A stretch of 64,000 nt of DNA from positions 16,708,082 through 16,772,081 of the forward strand of contig NC_067207.1 of NCBI RefSeq assembly GCF_026262505.1, read 5' to 3'. Shown one piece after another: positions 31,196 to 41,277 of the stretch. Made by a program: the position numbers and the translations under genes. The notes under the pieces are model-generated. The model did no database searches. It had not been told where the DNA came from and saw only the letters and a list, made by a program, of their open reading frames with translations. Within the stretch, counting starts at the first letter, position 1. Each line of letters opens with the position of its first letter. The DNA is from Trichomonas vaginalis G3 (lineage: Eukaryota > Parabasalia > Trichomonadida > Trichomonadidae).

Positions 31196-32105
31196 ATAAG
31201 CGTTTTACATGAATTGTACGATGTATATTTGAAATCCTAAACAGTTTTGTAGCTTCTATTTCTTCTTTTAGTACATCGAATGTTTTAACTATGCCGAAGG
31301 TTTCTTTATACTTCTTCTTGACGTCAGATAATAGGAAATCGTCAGCAGTTGGATAGTTTTTGTTCAGAAATGCTAACATGTCCATTTTATCTTCTGCTGG
31401 CTTTTCTGCTTCTTTCTTTAAGTCTGCATAGTCGTTTCTCATTCTTTCTATCTCTTTGACGGAGTAGTTATATTTCCTCATTGCTGCCTTACATTTAGAA
31501 CATTGCGGGTTCATTTTTGCGTTATACATTGAAACCTTACCTGCTAAAACAACTAAGGCGTCAATGGTTTTCTTTAACTCAAAAGCTGCTGGTTTTATCT
31601 GTTCATTCCATACCTTACCTCTTCTATCTTTATCTCTTATCTGCCATACACATTCTGCAACTAATGAAACAAAGTTGTCGTATGTCTTAAATTCTTCAGA
31701 TTTATATATGTCAGAACATTCTTATATACCATATCGCAATCTTTGTCCAACCTTATGGTTGCAATGAAAACCAAGGAATTCATAATTTACCTTTCGTATG
31801 AACTTCTTTATTTCTACTGAGTCAGTTGGTTTCACTTCAATTTCGTCGAATTCAGGAATAGTGAGTTTTTGTTGTTGGATTTCAGGTAGTTTAGGCAAAT
31901 GGTCAATAATGTCCTGCATTTCATAAAGATATTCTTCATTTGTTTCATCTTTCGCACTACAGTCTAAATTACTTGTTAAAAGTTCTTGCTTTATCTTCTG
32001 GATTTCTGTTTCGAAAGTATATGAAGAAGGAATAAAGCTTTTCATCTCTACTAACATTGACGTAGGATTCATGACTAACGAGTTTGGTGCTGTTGTTGCT
32101 AACAT
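31194..32105 (-). pseudogene. Maverick relic, KilA-N-associated type
   Basis: One part begins MLATTAPNSLVMNP directly downstream of the shared leader; another part, nearer 31.2-31.5 kb, has a CxxC pair (CSKCK) and a coiled-coil segment. Broken, about one or two breaks. The family is not certain; leader and neighbours suggest the regulator cluster. Confidence 0.4.
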
Positions 32106-32582
32106 GTTCTTACAATAAAAATAAAAAAATAAATAAAATAAAACTAACTTTATTTTTTCTATCTTAAGGAAATTCAAGATTTTCGAGAGTTTTAGACCAT
32201 GTTAGAAATGAGGGTAGAAATGAGGTTAGATCTAACCATCTACCCGACATTCTCGTCAAATACAAAAAAATGAAGAATAACTTTCACTTTTTCATTATAT
32301 AACTGTTATTTTTGACGAAGTGAAGATTGACACTTCGTCAAAAAAATCCCTGAAATCATATCTTACATACAAAAAAATGAAGAATAAATAAAATAAAACT
32401 AACTTTATTTTTTCTATCTTAAGGAAATTCATGAAAATTCAAGATTTTCGAGAGTTTTAGACCATGTTAGAAAACAGGTGAAAAAACGGGTGAGATCTCA
32501 CCTCCTCACCTAAACTTTATTTTTGGTGAAAAATGACCAAATTTCATGAATTTTCACAAAAGACCAAAAATAAACGCTTTAC

Positions 32583-33205
32583 ATGTATTTTTCAGCAACT
32601 TCGTCAAATAATTTTATAGCTTTATCTATCTCATCTACTTCAAACGTTTCTTTACCTTTCGTGGGAGCACCATACATTTTCTCAAACTTTTCAAGTAGTT
32701 CTGTTTCTGCAGCTCTCATATCATTAACAAACACAACCTTGACTCTATTGACTGTACTGTCATATCTTTGAGTTATTTATGTTCTTCCTATCTTATATCT
32801 CTTTGTATTGAAGTCCTTCGGTTTCTGAACGATGTAAAGTAAGCCTTCACTGCAACGTTCCGTATCGAATGAACCATATGTTATGAAGTTATATCCAACA
32901 ACTGGGTCTACCCATAACAAAACTATTGGTATAAGACTTTTGTCTATAAGATATGCTCTTGTTCCATGAAATGCTACTGATATCATAAGCTCAGGATTTC
33001 TTGTCAAAATTTTCTGAGTTGAAGCATTTCTAACCCAGTCCTTTGCTTTCTTTCCAGATGGAGATATAATGTCTGACAAAGAATATTTGTTGTATTTCTT
33101 TGAGTATCTTACGTTTAAATCACCGATTCTAACCACTTTGGTGTCATTGTCTATCTTTCTAACTGTTTCAAACTCAATGTTTGTCATTTCTGTTCTTACA
33201 TACAA
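32583..33205 (-). pseudogene. KilA-N plus T5orf172-type domain protein (Maverick)
   Basis: The N-terminal part has a KilA-N-like core (GKKAKDWVRNASTQKIL, then FHGTRAYLIDKSLIPIVLLW). It is followed by GLLYIVQKPKDFNTKRYKIG, the opening motif of the T5orf172/MUG113 domain, a GIY-YIG-like fold often joined to KilA-N in viruses. Broken, about one break. Confidence 0.5.
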
Positions 33206-33260
33206 AATAAAAAAATAAATAAAATAAAACTAACTTTATTTTTTCTATCTTAAGGAAATT
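33195..33260 (-). promoter_or_regulatory. Shared upstream leader of the KilA-N cluster
   Basis: On the minus strand this reads CTTAAGATAGAAAAAATAAA, then a T/A-rich run into the start codon. Nearly identical blocks lie at about 29965-30045, 30425-30500, 32110-32165, 32370-32420 and 33445-33500. Repetition just upstream of several starts suggests a common promoter or leader carried with each duplicated gene. Confidence 0.5.
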
Positions 33261-33489
33261 CAAGATTTTCGAGAGTTTTAGACCATGTTAGAAATGAGGT
33301 TAGATCTAACCATCTACCCGACATTCTCGTCAAATACAAAAAAATAAAAAAATAACTTTCACTTTTTCATTATATAACTGTTATTTTTGACGAAGTGAAG
33401 GTTGACACTTCGTCAAAAAAATCCCTGAAATCATATCTTACATACAAAAAAATGAAGAATAAATAAAATAAAACTAACTTTATTTTTTC

Positions 33490-34190
33490 TATCTTAAGGA
33501 AATTCATGAAAATTCATGAAAATTCAAGAGTTTTAGACCATGTTAGAAATGAGGTGAGAAAACAGGTGAGATCTCACCTCTTCACCTAAATTATATTTTT
33601 GGTGTAAATTTCATTGACTGACTGACTGACTGACGGCACAAAGTGGCTTAGCGAAAACATTAATATATAAAATTCATGAAAATTCATGAAAATTCAAGAG
33701 TTTTAGACCATGTTAGAAATGAGGTGAAAAAAGAGGTGAGATCTAACCTCTTCACCTAAATTATATTTTTTGGTGTAAATTTCATTGACTGACTGACTGA
33801 CTGACGGCACAAAGTGGCATAACGAAAACATTAATATATAAAATTCATGAAAATTCATGAAAATTCATGAAAATTCAAGAGGGTGAGAAAACAGGTGAAA
33901 AAACGGGTGAGATCTCACCTCTTCACCTAAATTATATTTTTTGGTGTAAATTTCCTAAACTGACTGACTGACTGACGGCACAAAGTGGCATAACGAAAAC
34001 ATTAATATATAAAATTCATGAAAATTCAAGAGGGTGAGAAAACAGGTGAAAAAACGGGTGAGATCTCACCTCTTCACCTAAATTATATTTTTTGGTGTAA
34101 ATTTCCTAAACTGACTGACTGACTGACGGCACAAAGTGGCATAACGAAAACATTAATATATAAAATTCATGAAAATTCAAGATTTTCGAG
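33490..34190. repeat. Four-unit tandem repeat with GACT microsatellites
   Basis: Four units of about 150-175 bp each hold an ATTCATGAAA run, one AGATCT array, and four to five copies of GACT followed by GGCACAAAGTGGC (near 33616, 33789, 33958 and 34108). No coding potential. Confidence 0.75.
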
Positions 34191-34261
34191 AGTTTTAGAC
34201 CATGTTAGAAAAGTGGTTAGAAAACGTGTTAGATCTAACATGCTAACATAAACATTATTTT

Positions 34262-35230
34262 TCAATACTTTTTCAGCACTTTTCCGTAGTTATATATGAA
34301 AGACAATTCGAGATAAAAGTCATAGTACAATGGAATAATATGTTGCACACCATTTGTTGTGAACCAAACTTGAAAGTCAGAGAAACTGTTACTAGGTGGT
34401 TCGTAGAATTTAGAAGCAAAGTCATAAAAGTCCTTACCAATACATAGAAAACTATTGTTGCTTGAACTGAAACTTGCATGACACATAACATTTTGAGGGT
34501 CAAACACGTTTCTATAAACTGTCAAATCTGTTGTGGAAGTATAAATTTAAATGGACATCTGGTGGTAATGGTTCGTTCTGGTTTAGTAACCGAAGAAATT
34601 GTGCCCAAGAACGTTTGTCTACTTTCCAAAATAAAAACTCTGTATCTCTTGGAGGGTTAATTTCAATCTTTTGAAATGAAACGGTGGAGTTCATCTTGTC
34701 ATATTCTAGTTTCAGATAGTATGTTCCATTTAGTAAAGAGTCGTATTTTTCTTGAAATTCCCAATAATATTTGTTCATTTGAGTTTGAAAGTCATTTAGA
34801 GTTTTCTCAAGACTTTCGTCTGAACGAACTGTAAAGTTCTCATTTCGTCAAATTTGTCTATTAGACCATCAGAACCTTTATACTGCCCATGAAAATATAC
34901 TACGAACATAAATGCGTTAGTTCTATTTGAAAACAAAACTCTTCTAAATCCTATTGCCTTTGCATCTGAAGGACTTTGAAGCCAACGAATTGGATAGTCA
35001 AACCTGTATGCTCGGGATGAAATTTCTTCATCTGAAATAGTCCTACCAGCATTTGTAAAGATATAGTCTAACGGTTTTGTATCTGCTACTTTTGTTCTTT
35101 GTTTTCAACCTGAAGCATTTATATATGTAAAAATATATTGTTTTAAAATGATATGCCATTTCATATTTCTCATCTAACAAACAAGTTTTCCAACGGTCTT
35201 CTCCAACAAACTCAGCGTACATTTCAAATA
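34262..35230 (-). pseudogene. Broken paralogue of the Maverick protein at 39647
   Basis: Pieces share blocks with the 39647 protein, such as WAQFLRLLNQ versus WYRFMRMLNQ and CHASFSSSNNSFL versus VHASFSGAQNSFY, and a C-terminal IIPLYYDFYLELSFIYNY. Broken, about four breaks. The element thus once had two members of this family. Confidence 0.6.
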
Positions 35231-35267
35231 AAATTTAAAAAATGTCACTTTTTAAAAAATAAATTTT

Positions 35268-37420
35268 TTATTTCATGCAATGTTTAACTATTTCACCATC
35301 TTCTTTAACACCCCAGTACTTACGCTTGGAGAGGACATGAACTTCGGAAAATACCTTATCTAGCTTAAAACAGCCCATCTTTTCACCGACTAAACCCATT
35401 TCAATGAGTTTGTTGTATCCTTCTTCGTTCGTCATGAGTGCGTCAATGTTCTCATAGTAAACCTTGACTTTGGATTTGACTTCGGAGAAGAATTTGTTGT
35501 AGTTGTCAAGGACTGCCTTTGCGAACTGAGGGTAAGACCAATGTTCGACAATAGGTTTTAATGTGGTTACTAAGCCACTTTGACCTTGAGTGAATTCGTA
35601 CTTCAAAACAAAAGGAGAAAACCTTTCAACAAAGTTGTCGACCTTCTCATAATGTTTACTCTTCATCTCTTGAGGTTTCTTAATGGAATATCCCCATGTC
35701 GAATTCATAAGCAATTTGAGTGTCATTGCAAGTTGGGGTTTGAAGCTTTCCTAATATCATACAGTTGTTGTATGACTTTTCCAACTGTATAGTTCCTTCC
35801 CGGGAACTCACCATCTTCGTTTGGAATTCCAGTCGGAATATATTGGACAAACCTCATGTATGCAGCGTTAAGGTCGACATAGTATATCTTTTCGTTTGAG
35901 TCGAACTTGTCGCAACCAATTGGTCCAGTTTGTGGAAATTCAAGTGAGTCTCTTATCTTCTGAGAAACTTCTCCTGTTATCTCATAAACATCGTCGAAGC
36001 AACATGTTTCATATAAAACCTTCTGACCTAACTCAGATGCTCTCCAATACAATTTGACGTCAATTGGATGTCTCAATGGAAGTTTGTTTATAGCATCTTG
36101 AAGTTCTTGCAACCTCATTGGAAGTTCTTCTGGTTCAGGTTGGTATCCGAACATACCAACCCCTTGTGGAACTGTGTAGTTCTTTTGTACTAGAACTTTG
36201 TCTGGAACAACTTTTGGTCTTGCTAACAATGAAAAGTTTGTTTCGTCTTTTGGTACAAAAGTTTCTGTCAGCTTGTCATCTGGAATTGGTTCCAACAAAC
36301 CTTTCTCGAAAAGAATGTTTACAGCTCTGACAATGTTGCACTTGCCTTTTCCGAACAATGGGTTTGTAAGACTTTCGTTCAACATGAAGTGGTTGTGGAC
36401 AATTACAATCTTCAACCATGGTAAATTGAACTCAACAACATAGTCGTCATGTGAAGAACCTTTAGCTGTAGGTATGTTGACTCGGATATTGACATTTGCC
36501 AACGGTGCAATTTTTGCCAATTGACCTCTGAGAATGTACCTTGTCTTCACACATGACTCAAGATACTTCATCTTCTCATCTGTAACAAGACCAGAGTTCC
36601 TGAGACATGTAAGAATACAAGGTTCATTGACAATTGTTTCAATTGAATTGTAAATTCCATACCTTGTCAAGTCAATGTCAGACTTATTTATGAACGGGAA
36701 GTATCCAGCATGTTGTCTGACTGCTTGACGGTTAGGTTGGTACCATTCGAACTTGACACTTGCAATTCCTTCAATTGCATTCAAAATGTCTGAGTCGGAG
36801 TCAACCATTTGTTCTCTCTTTGTAGTCTTGAAAGCGTCAAGAAGTTGTGCGGCTGTTGTGACATTGCCATGTGCATAGTAAATGTGACCATCCAAATCTG
36901 TTATGGTCAATCTGAGATTGTGTCCTTTCTTATTTCCGTCTTGTATGGCAGCAAGTACTCCCATGAAGCCTTCTTTGTTCTTTCCTTCGTCAAAGTTTAC
37001 TGTAAAGGTTCGACCAGATGTAATTTGACTTCTAACTTCACGGTACTTTTCATATGCATATTTTGTTCTTTCCATGGGAGCATGACCATCCTCTGCACTA
37101 CCTTTTTTCCTTCTCAAAGGATGCAATTGTTCGTCATGTTTCCAGTAGAATCTGGCAAAGCCGTCGTGTCCTTCAACTTGAGGTTCACTAACATCGAAAG
37201 GCATGTTCATAAGACGTTCTTCTTCTAACCTCTCTAGTCTGTTTGGATAATTGGCACGTGCTGTTTCCAAATCCATTTCGTAGCGAAGACCAGACAATTT
37301 GTCATAGACTTTTATGGGTCTTCCCTTCCTATATTTAAACTTCTTCGAAACTCTCCAACCATATCTTTGCAACTCTGCTTTTATTCTAGCAGATTTTCTA
37401 TCCATTCTATATGGGGGCAT
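35268..37420 (-). pseudogene. B-family (protein-primed type) DNA polymerase of the Maverick
   Basis: The larger part (35723-37420) ends with a motif-A-like block IYYVDLNAAYMRF; the adjoining part (35268-35726) opens with the motif-B-like LKLLMNSTWGYS and includes a motif-C-like VYYENIDALMT. These belong to the protein-primed polymerase B group that replicates Mavericks. The N-terminal region is basic (MPPYRMDRKSARIKAEL). It looks broken, with about one break, and is shorter than most relatives. Confidence 0.7.
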
Positions 37421-37447
37421 TTTTATAAAAAAAAAAAAATTTTTTCT

Positions 37448-38032
37448 TTACTTAACATAACTGCCTGCTGCCATAAGTCTTTGACGCCAACCCATACCAG
37501 CTAATGAAGGTTGACTTGGTTTAGTTTCCAAACTAAACTTTGGTTTTGGTTTATCTTCAGTTTTTGGTTTTTCTTCTTCTATCGGTTTTTCGTCACTTTT
37601 CGGTTCCTCTGACTTTACTTCACTTGCAGGAACAGTTGTGTCGTCAACATCTTCATAAATATCATATGCCATTTGTTTTTGTTTTCCTTTCAACTTTTTG
37701 TGTTTGTTGTAAAGTTTAGAATATTTCGACTCTAAGTCAATGAGATGTTCTATAATGAACTGTTGGTCAGTGAAGTAAACTTTTCCATCTGTTGTCTCGA
37801 AAGCTCCTTCAGACTTCAATATTTTATTTGTGAGAGTCTGTTTCTTTTTTGAGATACTAGCCGTTCCATTTTTATGAAAAGTGACTTTGTAGTTAGGGTT
37901 TGTATTTCCAGACCTGGCACTTTCTATTATTGAATTTTTCTCTTCATCTGTAAGTTCTTTGACAGGTTTTGACAATGGTTCTGAACTTTTTGTTTGTGGT
38001 GTCAAATCTACCGTTTCAACTTCTTCGGTCAT
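37448..38032 (-). CDS. Maverick charged protein of unknown function (194 aa)
   Basis: A polar protein with a central coiled-coil segment (LIDLESKYSKLYNKHKKLKG), a Glu/Lys/Pro-rich low-complexity tail and a basic end (GMGWRQRLMAAGSYVK). The sequence before its ATG (TTTACTGAGATGAA) also precedes the next small gene, suggesting a common leader. No family recognised. Confidence 0.5.
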   Translation of the reverse strand: MTEEVETVDLTPQTKSSEPLSKPVKELTDEEKNSIIESARSGNTNPNYKVTFHKNGTASISKKKQTLTNKILKSEGAFETTDGKVYFTDQQFIIEHLIDLESKYSKLYNKHKKLKGKQKQMAYDIYEDVDDTTVPASEVKSEEPKSDEKPIEEEKPKTEDKPKPKFSLETKPSQPSLAGMGWRQRLMAAGSYVK

Positions 38033-38051
38033 TTCATCTCAGTAAAAAATT

Positions 38052-38204
38052 TTAGTTTGGTTTGTTTTCAACTGGTTGTTGTTGTTTTTTAAGTCGGTCT
38101 AAAACTTCCTGAGGTATAGGAAGAACTTGACAAACACGTGGTGTAACTGCTGGAAGCCGACAAATCCATCTTGAACCCATTTGTCTCAATGCTGCATTGT
38201 TCAT
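38052..38204 (-). CDS. Maverick 50-residue protein
   Basis: A short complete frame (MNNAALRQMGSRWICRLPAV...) that fits exactly between two neighbours and carries the same TTTACTGAGATGAA leader before its ATG as the 37448-38032 gene. A real small gene is likely on spacing and leader; function unknown. Confidence 0.5.
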   Translation of the reverse strand: MNNAALRQMGSRWICRLPAVTPRVCQVLPIPQEVLDRLKKQQQPVENKPN

Positions 38205-38223
38205 TTCATCTCAGTAAAAAATT

Positions 38224-38625
38224 TTACATTCCCCACGTTTGAGGCGGTTGAGGTTGGTTATTGTTTACCCACTGTTGTGCATGGTTATATCCTCTGTTAA
38301 AGAATCTTTCACCTTGGTCCATATAGTGTCCTGCTTGGTTATAGTAGTCATTTGCTTTGTTATAATAGTTTCCTGCTTGTCTTCCTACATTGTCCATCCA
38401 TCCTTGAACTTTTCCTCTTGTTTCAGGATTTGGAATAAGATTTGTTGCATCTCGTGCTACCTCCCAACCTTTCTGTACAGTTTGTATAATAGGTTGTGCT
38501 TTCTCTTTAAGTATACCTAATGTACTCAAAATCTTCCTTCCAATTCCAAATGCACCTCTGGCTATTGTTCCCACTGCGGGTAAAAATCTAGATGCAACTC
38601 CTGCTAATGCGCCAAATAAACCCAT
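38224..38625 (-). CDS. Maverick amphipathic Gly/Ala-rich small protein (133 aa)
   Basis: Begins MGLFGALAGVASRFLPAVGT, a hydrophobic amphipathic segment, then Tyr/Asn/Gln-rich repeats (NYYNKANDYYNQ). The N-terminus resembles that of the 80-residue protein at 40499-40741 (MGFFSSIGNFFRNVGRG). Such proteins recall membrane-active minor virion proteins such as adenovirus pVI; this comparison is by character only. Confidence 0.5.
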   Translation of the reverse strand: MGLFGALAGVASRFLPAVGTIARGAFGIGRKILSTLGILKEKAQPIIQTVQKGWEVARDATNLIPNPETRGKVQGWMDNVGRQAGNYYNKANDYYNQAGHYMDQGERFFNRGYNHAQQWVNNNQPQPPQTWGM

Positions 38626-38642
38626 TTCTTATGGGTTAAAAA

Positions 38643-39602
38643 ATGACGAATCCAAACAAGGACCCCTATGTTTCTAAGGCAACAAAAAAAGCACTCATGA
38701 TAAAAATCTTTAGTTCAACACCAAATGCTTGGTTTATGGATATCTTGGAAAACATTCCGAGGTATAGAGAAGATGGACCACCATACTGGTTAATATTTGT
38801 TGGTCAAAACACAAGATACTGTGAAGCCATACCATTATGGTCCAAAAATATTTTAGATGTAAAAACTGCTTTGACAATATTCGTTGACAAATACCATCCA
38901 ACAAAACTGACATCTGACTGTGAAAGTTCTTTCAAATCAGATGATGTAAAAAACTATCTGCGTTCAAAAAATGTAAACCAATATTTCATTGTCGACCAAA
39001 ACCATTCTGCTCTTGGTGTCATTGACGGTTGTATAAAAATGTTAAGAGACTTAAACCAACCACAAGGTGGTGAAGCAAATGAAATGTCATATGACGACAA
39101 ATATAGACACTTCTCCATGGCAAAGATGAGACAAGTTTTAAATATTTACAATAACCGTAAACAAAAAGGTTTGGGAAACCACTCCCCCGAAGAAATGAAA
39201 AACAACCCTGACTTAGAGAAAGACTATATATTTAATAATTTAGTCAAAAGAGACAAACAAGAAAGAATGCCGGGCTTCAAACTTCAGAAAGGTGACAAAG
39301 TAAAAATAGAAATACCTAAACGCGACCCATATGAAAATACTATTGACTATGACAACAATGGGAACCCGACAGGTACTCACATTCGTGTTCGTAAAAATAG
39401 AAGAAAGTATACAAGAGAATATTATGAAGTTTTAGGCAAACATGGCAAAATGTACACACTGCAAGCAGAAGATAAAACTACTATTGCCAGACCTCGTTTC
39501 AAACTTGTCAAAGTTCAAGGTGGTATACTTTCAAAGACAGTTCCTAACAAATATAAGACAACTCCTGACGAATATGCTAAAGAAGTTGAAAATGACGACT
39601 AA
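38643..39602 (+). CDS. Retroviral-like integrase of the Maverick
   Basis: A 319-residue protein with an rve-type core: AWFMDILENIP (first acidic residue), LTSDCESSF (second) and the HSALGVIDG region about 35 residues on. A basic SH3-like C-terminal domain (GDKVKIEIPKRDPY, then KHGKMYTLQAEDK) probably binds DNA. It inserts the element and produces the 6-bp duplication. The frame looks whole, and the gene diverges from the leftward cluster with an 18-bp gap. Confidence 0.8.
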   Translation: MTNPNKDPYVSKATKKALMIKIFSSTPNAWFMDILENIPRYREDGPPYWLIFVGQNTRYCEAIPLWSKNILDVKTALTIFVDKYHPTKLTSDCESSFKSDDVKNYLRSKNVNQYFIVDQNHSALGVIDGCIKMLRDLNQPQGGEANEMSYDDKYRHFSMAKMRQVLNIYNNRKQKGLGNHSPEEMKNNPDLEKDYIFNNLVKRDKQERMPGFKLQKGDKVKIEIPKRDPYENTIDYDNNGNPTGTHIRVRKNRRKYTREYYEVLGKHGKMYTLQAEDKTTIARPRFKLVKVQGGILSKTVPNKYKTTPDEYAKEVENDD

Positions 39603-39646
39603 GTTATGGAAGCAATATCTTTCGACATTTTTATTCTAGATAAAAT

Positions 39647-40423
39647 ATGCTTTCAATAGAAAAAGAAAATTCAAGAGTTGCTACAACTAAACCATTAGAT
39701 GAACTTTTTACTAATGTCGGTCAAAAGTTTGAGACAGATACCGTAAAGCATGAAGGCTATCGTTTTGACTACCCATTAAGATGGTTAAGAGACCCATCCG
39801 TCACAAAAGCTATTGGCTTTCGTAGAATGAAGTTCATTTCAGAAGCCATACATGGTTTCCCATTTACGGTCGGTTTTGAAGTTCGATACTATAACAAAGA
39901 AAAACGTATGTATGAGAAATTTGAACAGGGAAAACTTTTACAAGTTAGTTTGCTTATAAATTTAGAAACAACTCTTCAAGCTTTTCAAGAAAAAATAAAC
40001 GATATCTATATCGAATATGCAAACCAGTATAACATTGACGAAGGAGAATACCATCTCGATATTATTTATGACAGGAAAAATGCAACTGTTAAAATCAATA
40101 AAATAGAAGACCTTGGAGAAAACGTTTATATTTCTACAAAATATAACAACTTGGCATGGTATAGATTTATGAGGATGTTAAATCAGCCTGCAGCATATCC
40201 AGTACACCCGGACTATTATGAAGTCGAAAACCCTAATGGAACATATGAAAATATTTTCGACCAAGATGCTATTATTGTTCATGCTTCATTTTCTGGCGCC
40301 CAAAACTCTTTTTATGCTTGGCAAATGACTTTTACGAAAAACCTACAAAGTTATATGAACCGCCGAGTGGAAGTATTTCAGACTTTCAAGTATGGTTTAC
40401 TACAGATGGAAGAAAAAGAATAA
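39647..40423 (+). CDS. Maverick conserved protein of unknown function (258 aa)
   Basis: A mixed alpha/beta protein starting after CTAGATAAAAT, 45 bp downstream of the integrase on the same strand. Blocks RFDYPLRWLRDPSVTKAIGFRR and VHASFSGAQNSFYAW recur in the paralogous relic at 34262-35230. A virion role is possible but unsupported by a motif. Confidence 0.5.
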   Translation: MLSIEKENSRVATTKPLDELFTNVGQKFETDTVKHEGYRFDYPLRWLRDPSVTKAIGFRRMKFISEAIHGFPFTVGFEVRYYNKEKRMYEKFEQGKLLQVSLLINLETTLQAFQEKINDIYIEYANQYNIDEGEYHLDIIYDRKNATVKINKIEDLGENVYISTKYNNLAWYRFMRMLNQPAAYPVHPDYYEVENPNGTYENIFDQDAIIVHASFSGAQNSFYAWQMTFTKNLQSYMNRRVEVFQTFKYGLLQMEEKE

Positions 40424-40498
40424 TTCCATTATACCATGCGTTTTACTTAGAACTTAGTTTCATATACAACTACTATCGAACGGTAAAAATATAATTTT

Positions 40499-40741
40499 TT
40501 AATACGGTTGAGGTGTTGGATTTGGTTGCCAACTAGACTGTGGTGCAGGTTCAGGCTGTTGTATAACAGGAGCTTGTTCTTCTGGTTCAGGGTCTTTAGG
40601 TATAATACCAACAAACTGACCTACTCTTTTACCAATATTTTTGACTCCGTTCCAAATTCCTCTTCCGACAGATTTTATTCCATTCCATATACCTCTTCCA
40701 ACATTTCGAAAGAAGTTTCCAATACTACTGAAGAAACCCAT
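40499..40741 (-). CDS. Maverick amphipathic small protein (80 aa)
   Basis: MGFFSSIGNFFRNVGRGIWN is followed by two near-identical units GIKSVGRGIWNGV and a Pro/Gln-rich tail. It forms a basic amphipathic helix pattern related to the 38224-38625 protein. Possibly a membrane-active or DNA-associated virion component. Confidence 0.5.
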   Translation of the reverse strand: MGFFSSIGNFFRNVGRGIWNGIKSVGRGIWNGVKNIGKRVGQFVGIIPKDPEPEEQAPVIQQPEPAPQSSWQPNPTPQPY

Positions 40742-40759
40742 TTTACTATATGTAAAAAT

Positions 40760-41122
40760 CTAATGTCCGCCTAGTCTCTTACGTTTCCTGTTGAGTTCCA
40801 TAGCATTCTTTAACTGGAGCTCATACATTCTGTTTCTCCTCTGGTAGAAAACATATTCTGGGTCAACTCCTGTGTTCGCGTCATCTGCATAAAGTTGTTT
40901 ATATCCCACTTCAGGGTTTGTATAAAACTCTTTCCATCTCATATTTGCATACCATGGTGGCAAACCTAACGCAGCGTCATTTGACATGGCAGTTTGCATT
41001 TGTACATCTGTTGGCACTTGACCATAGTTTGCCATTGCAGTTTGTATTCTAACTTCATTTGGAATATTCTCTGGGTTTGGTTGTCCAGGTTGCTGTGCAT
41101 TCGCTAAGTTCTGTGCGTCCAT
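40760..41122 (-). CDS. Maverick small protein, unknown (120 aa)
   Basis: The Asn/Gln/Pro-rich N-terminus includes two similar units (VRIQTAMANYGQVPTD and VQMQTAMSND); the C-terminus is basic (LNRKRKRLGGH). It lies in the leftward string of small genes. No family recognised. Confidence 0.5.
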   Translation of the reverse strand: MDAQNLANAQQPGQPNPENIPNEVRIQTAMANYGQVPTDVQMQTAMSNDAALGLPPWYANMRWKEFYTNPEVGYKQLYADDANTGVDPEYVFYQRRNRMYELQLKNAMELNRKRKRLGGH

Positions 41123-41145
41123 TTAATATTAGATAAAAATATCTC

Positions 41146-41277
41146 TTACGAGTACATATGCTGAACATTTACAGGCATTGGTTCATCTTCATATTCTCTG
41201 TACTTTTCTGCCACGTCAAATAAATAAATGACACAATGGAAAAAACCTAAAACTAACAATCCGATTTCAAACCACAT
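41146..41277 (-). CDS. Maverick 43-residue single-span membrane protein
   Basis: The frame MWFEIGLLVLGFFHCVIYLF gives one clear transmembrane helix followed by an acidic tail (EYEDEPMPVNVQHMYS). Its start overlaps the end of the methylase gene by 25 bp, as in compact viral genomes. No family recognised. Confidence 0.5.
   Translation of the reverse strand: MWFEIGLLVLGFFHCVIYLFDVAEKYREYEDEPMPVNVQHMYS

Larger units (their letters stand above)
30700..34250. promoter_or_regulatory. Thirteen operator-like palindromic arrays around AGATCT
   Basis: AGATCT lies at 30717, 30893, 30979, 31065, 31151, 32228, 32493, 33302, 33569, 33739, 33910, 34061 and 34231. Most sit in GGTGAGATCTCACC or in the variant GTTAGATCTAAC, with further GGTGA or GGTTA half-sites at about 12-bp steps on one side and TCACC or TAACC on the other. 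In most arrays both arms change together (GTGA with TCAC, GTTA with TAAC), though 30893, 30979 and 33739 are mixed. They lie upstream of leftward KilA-N and related genes. This pattern suggests cooperative DNA-binding sites. Confidence 0.6.

Noticed and set aside
33490-34190. CRISPR-like array
   Set aside because: Units are 150-175 bp, nearly identical throughout, with no short spacers and no cas genes; the organism is eukaryotic.
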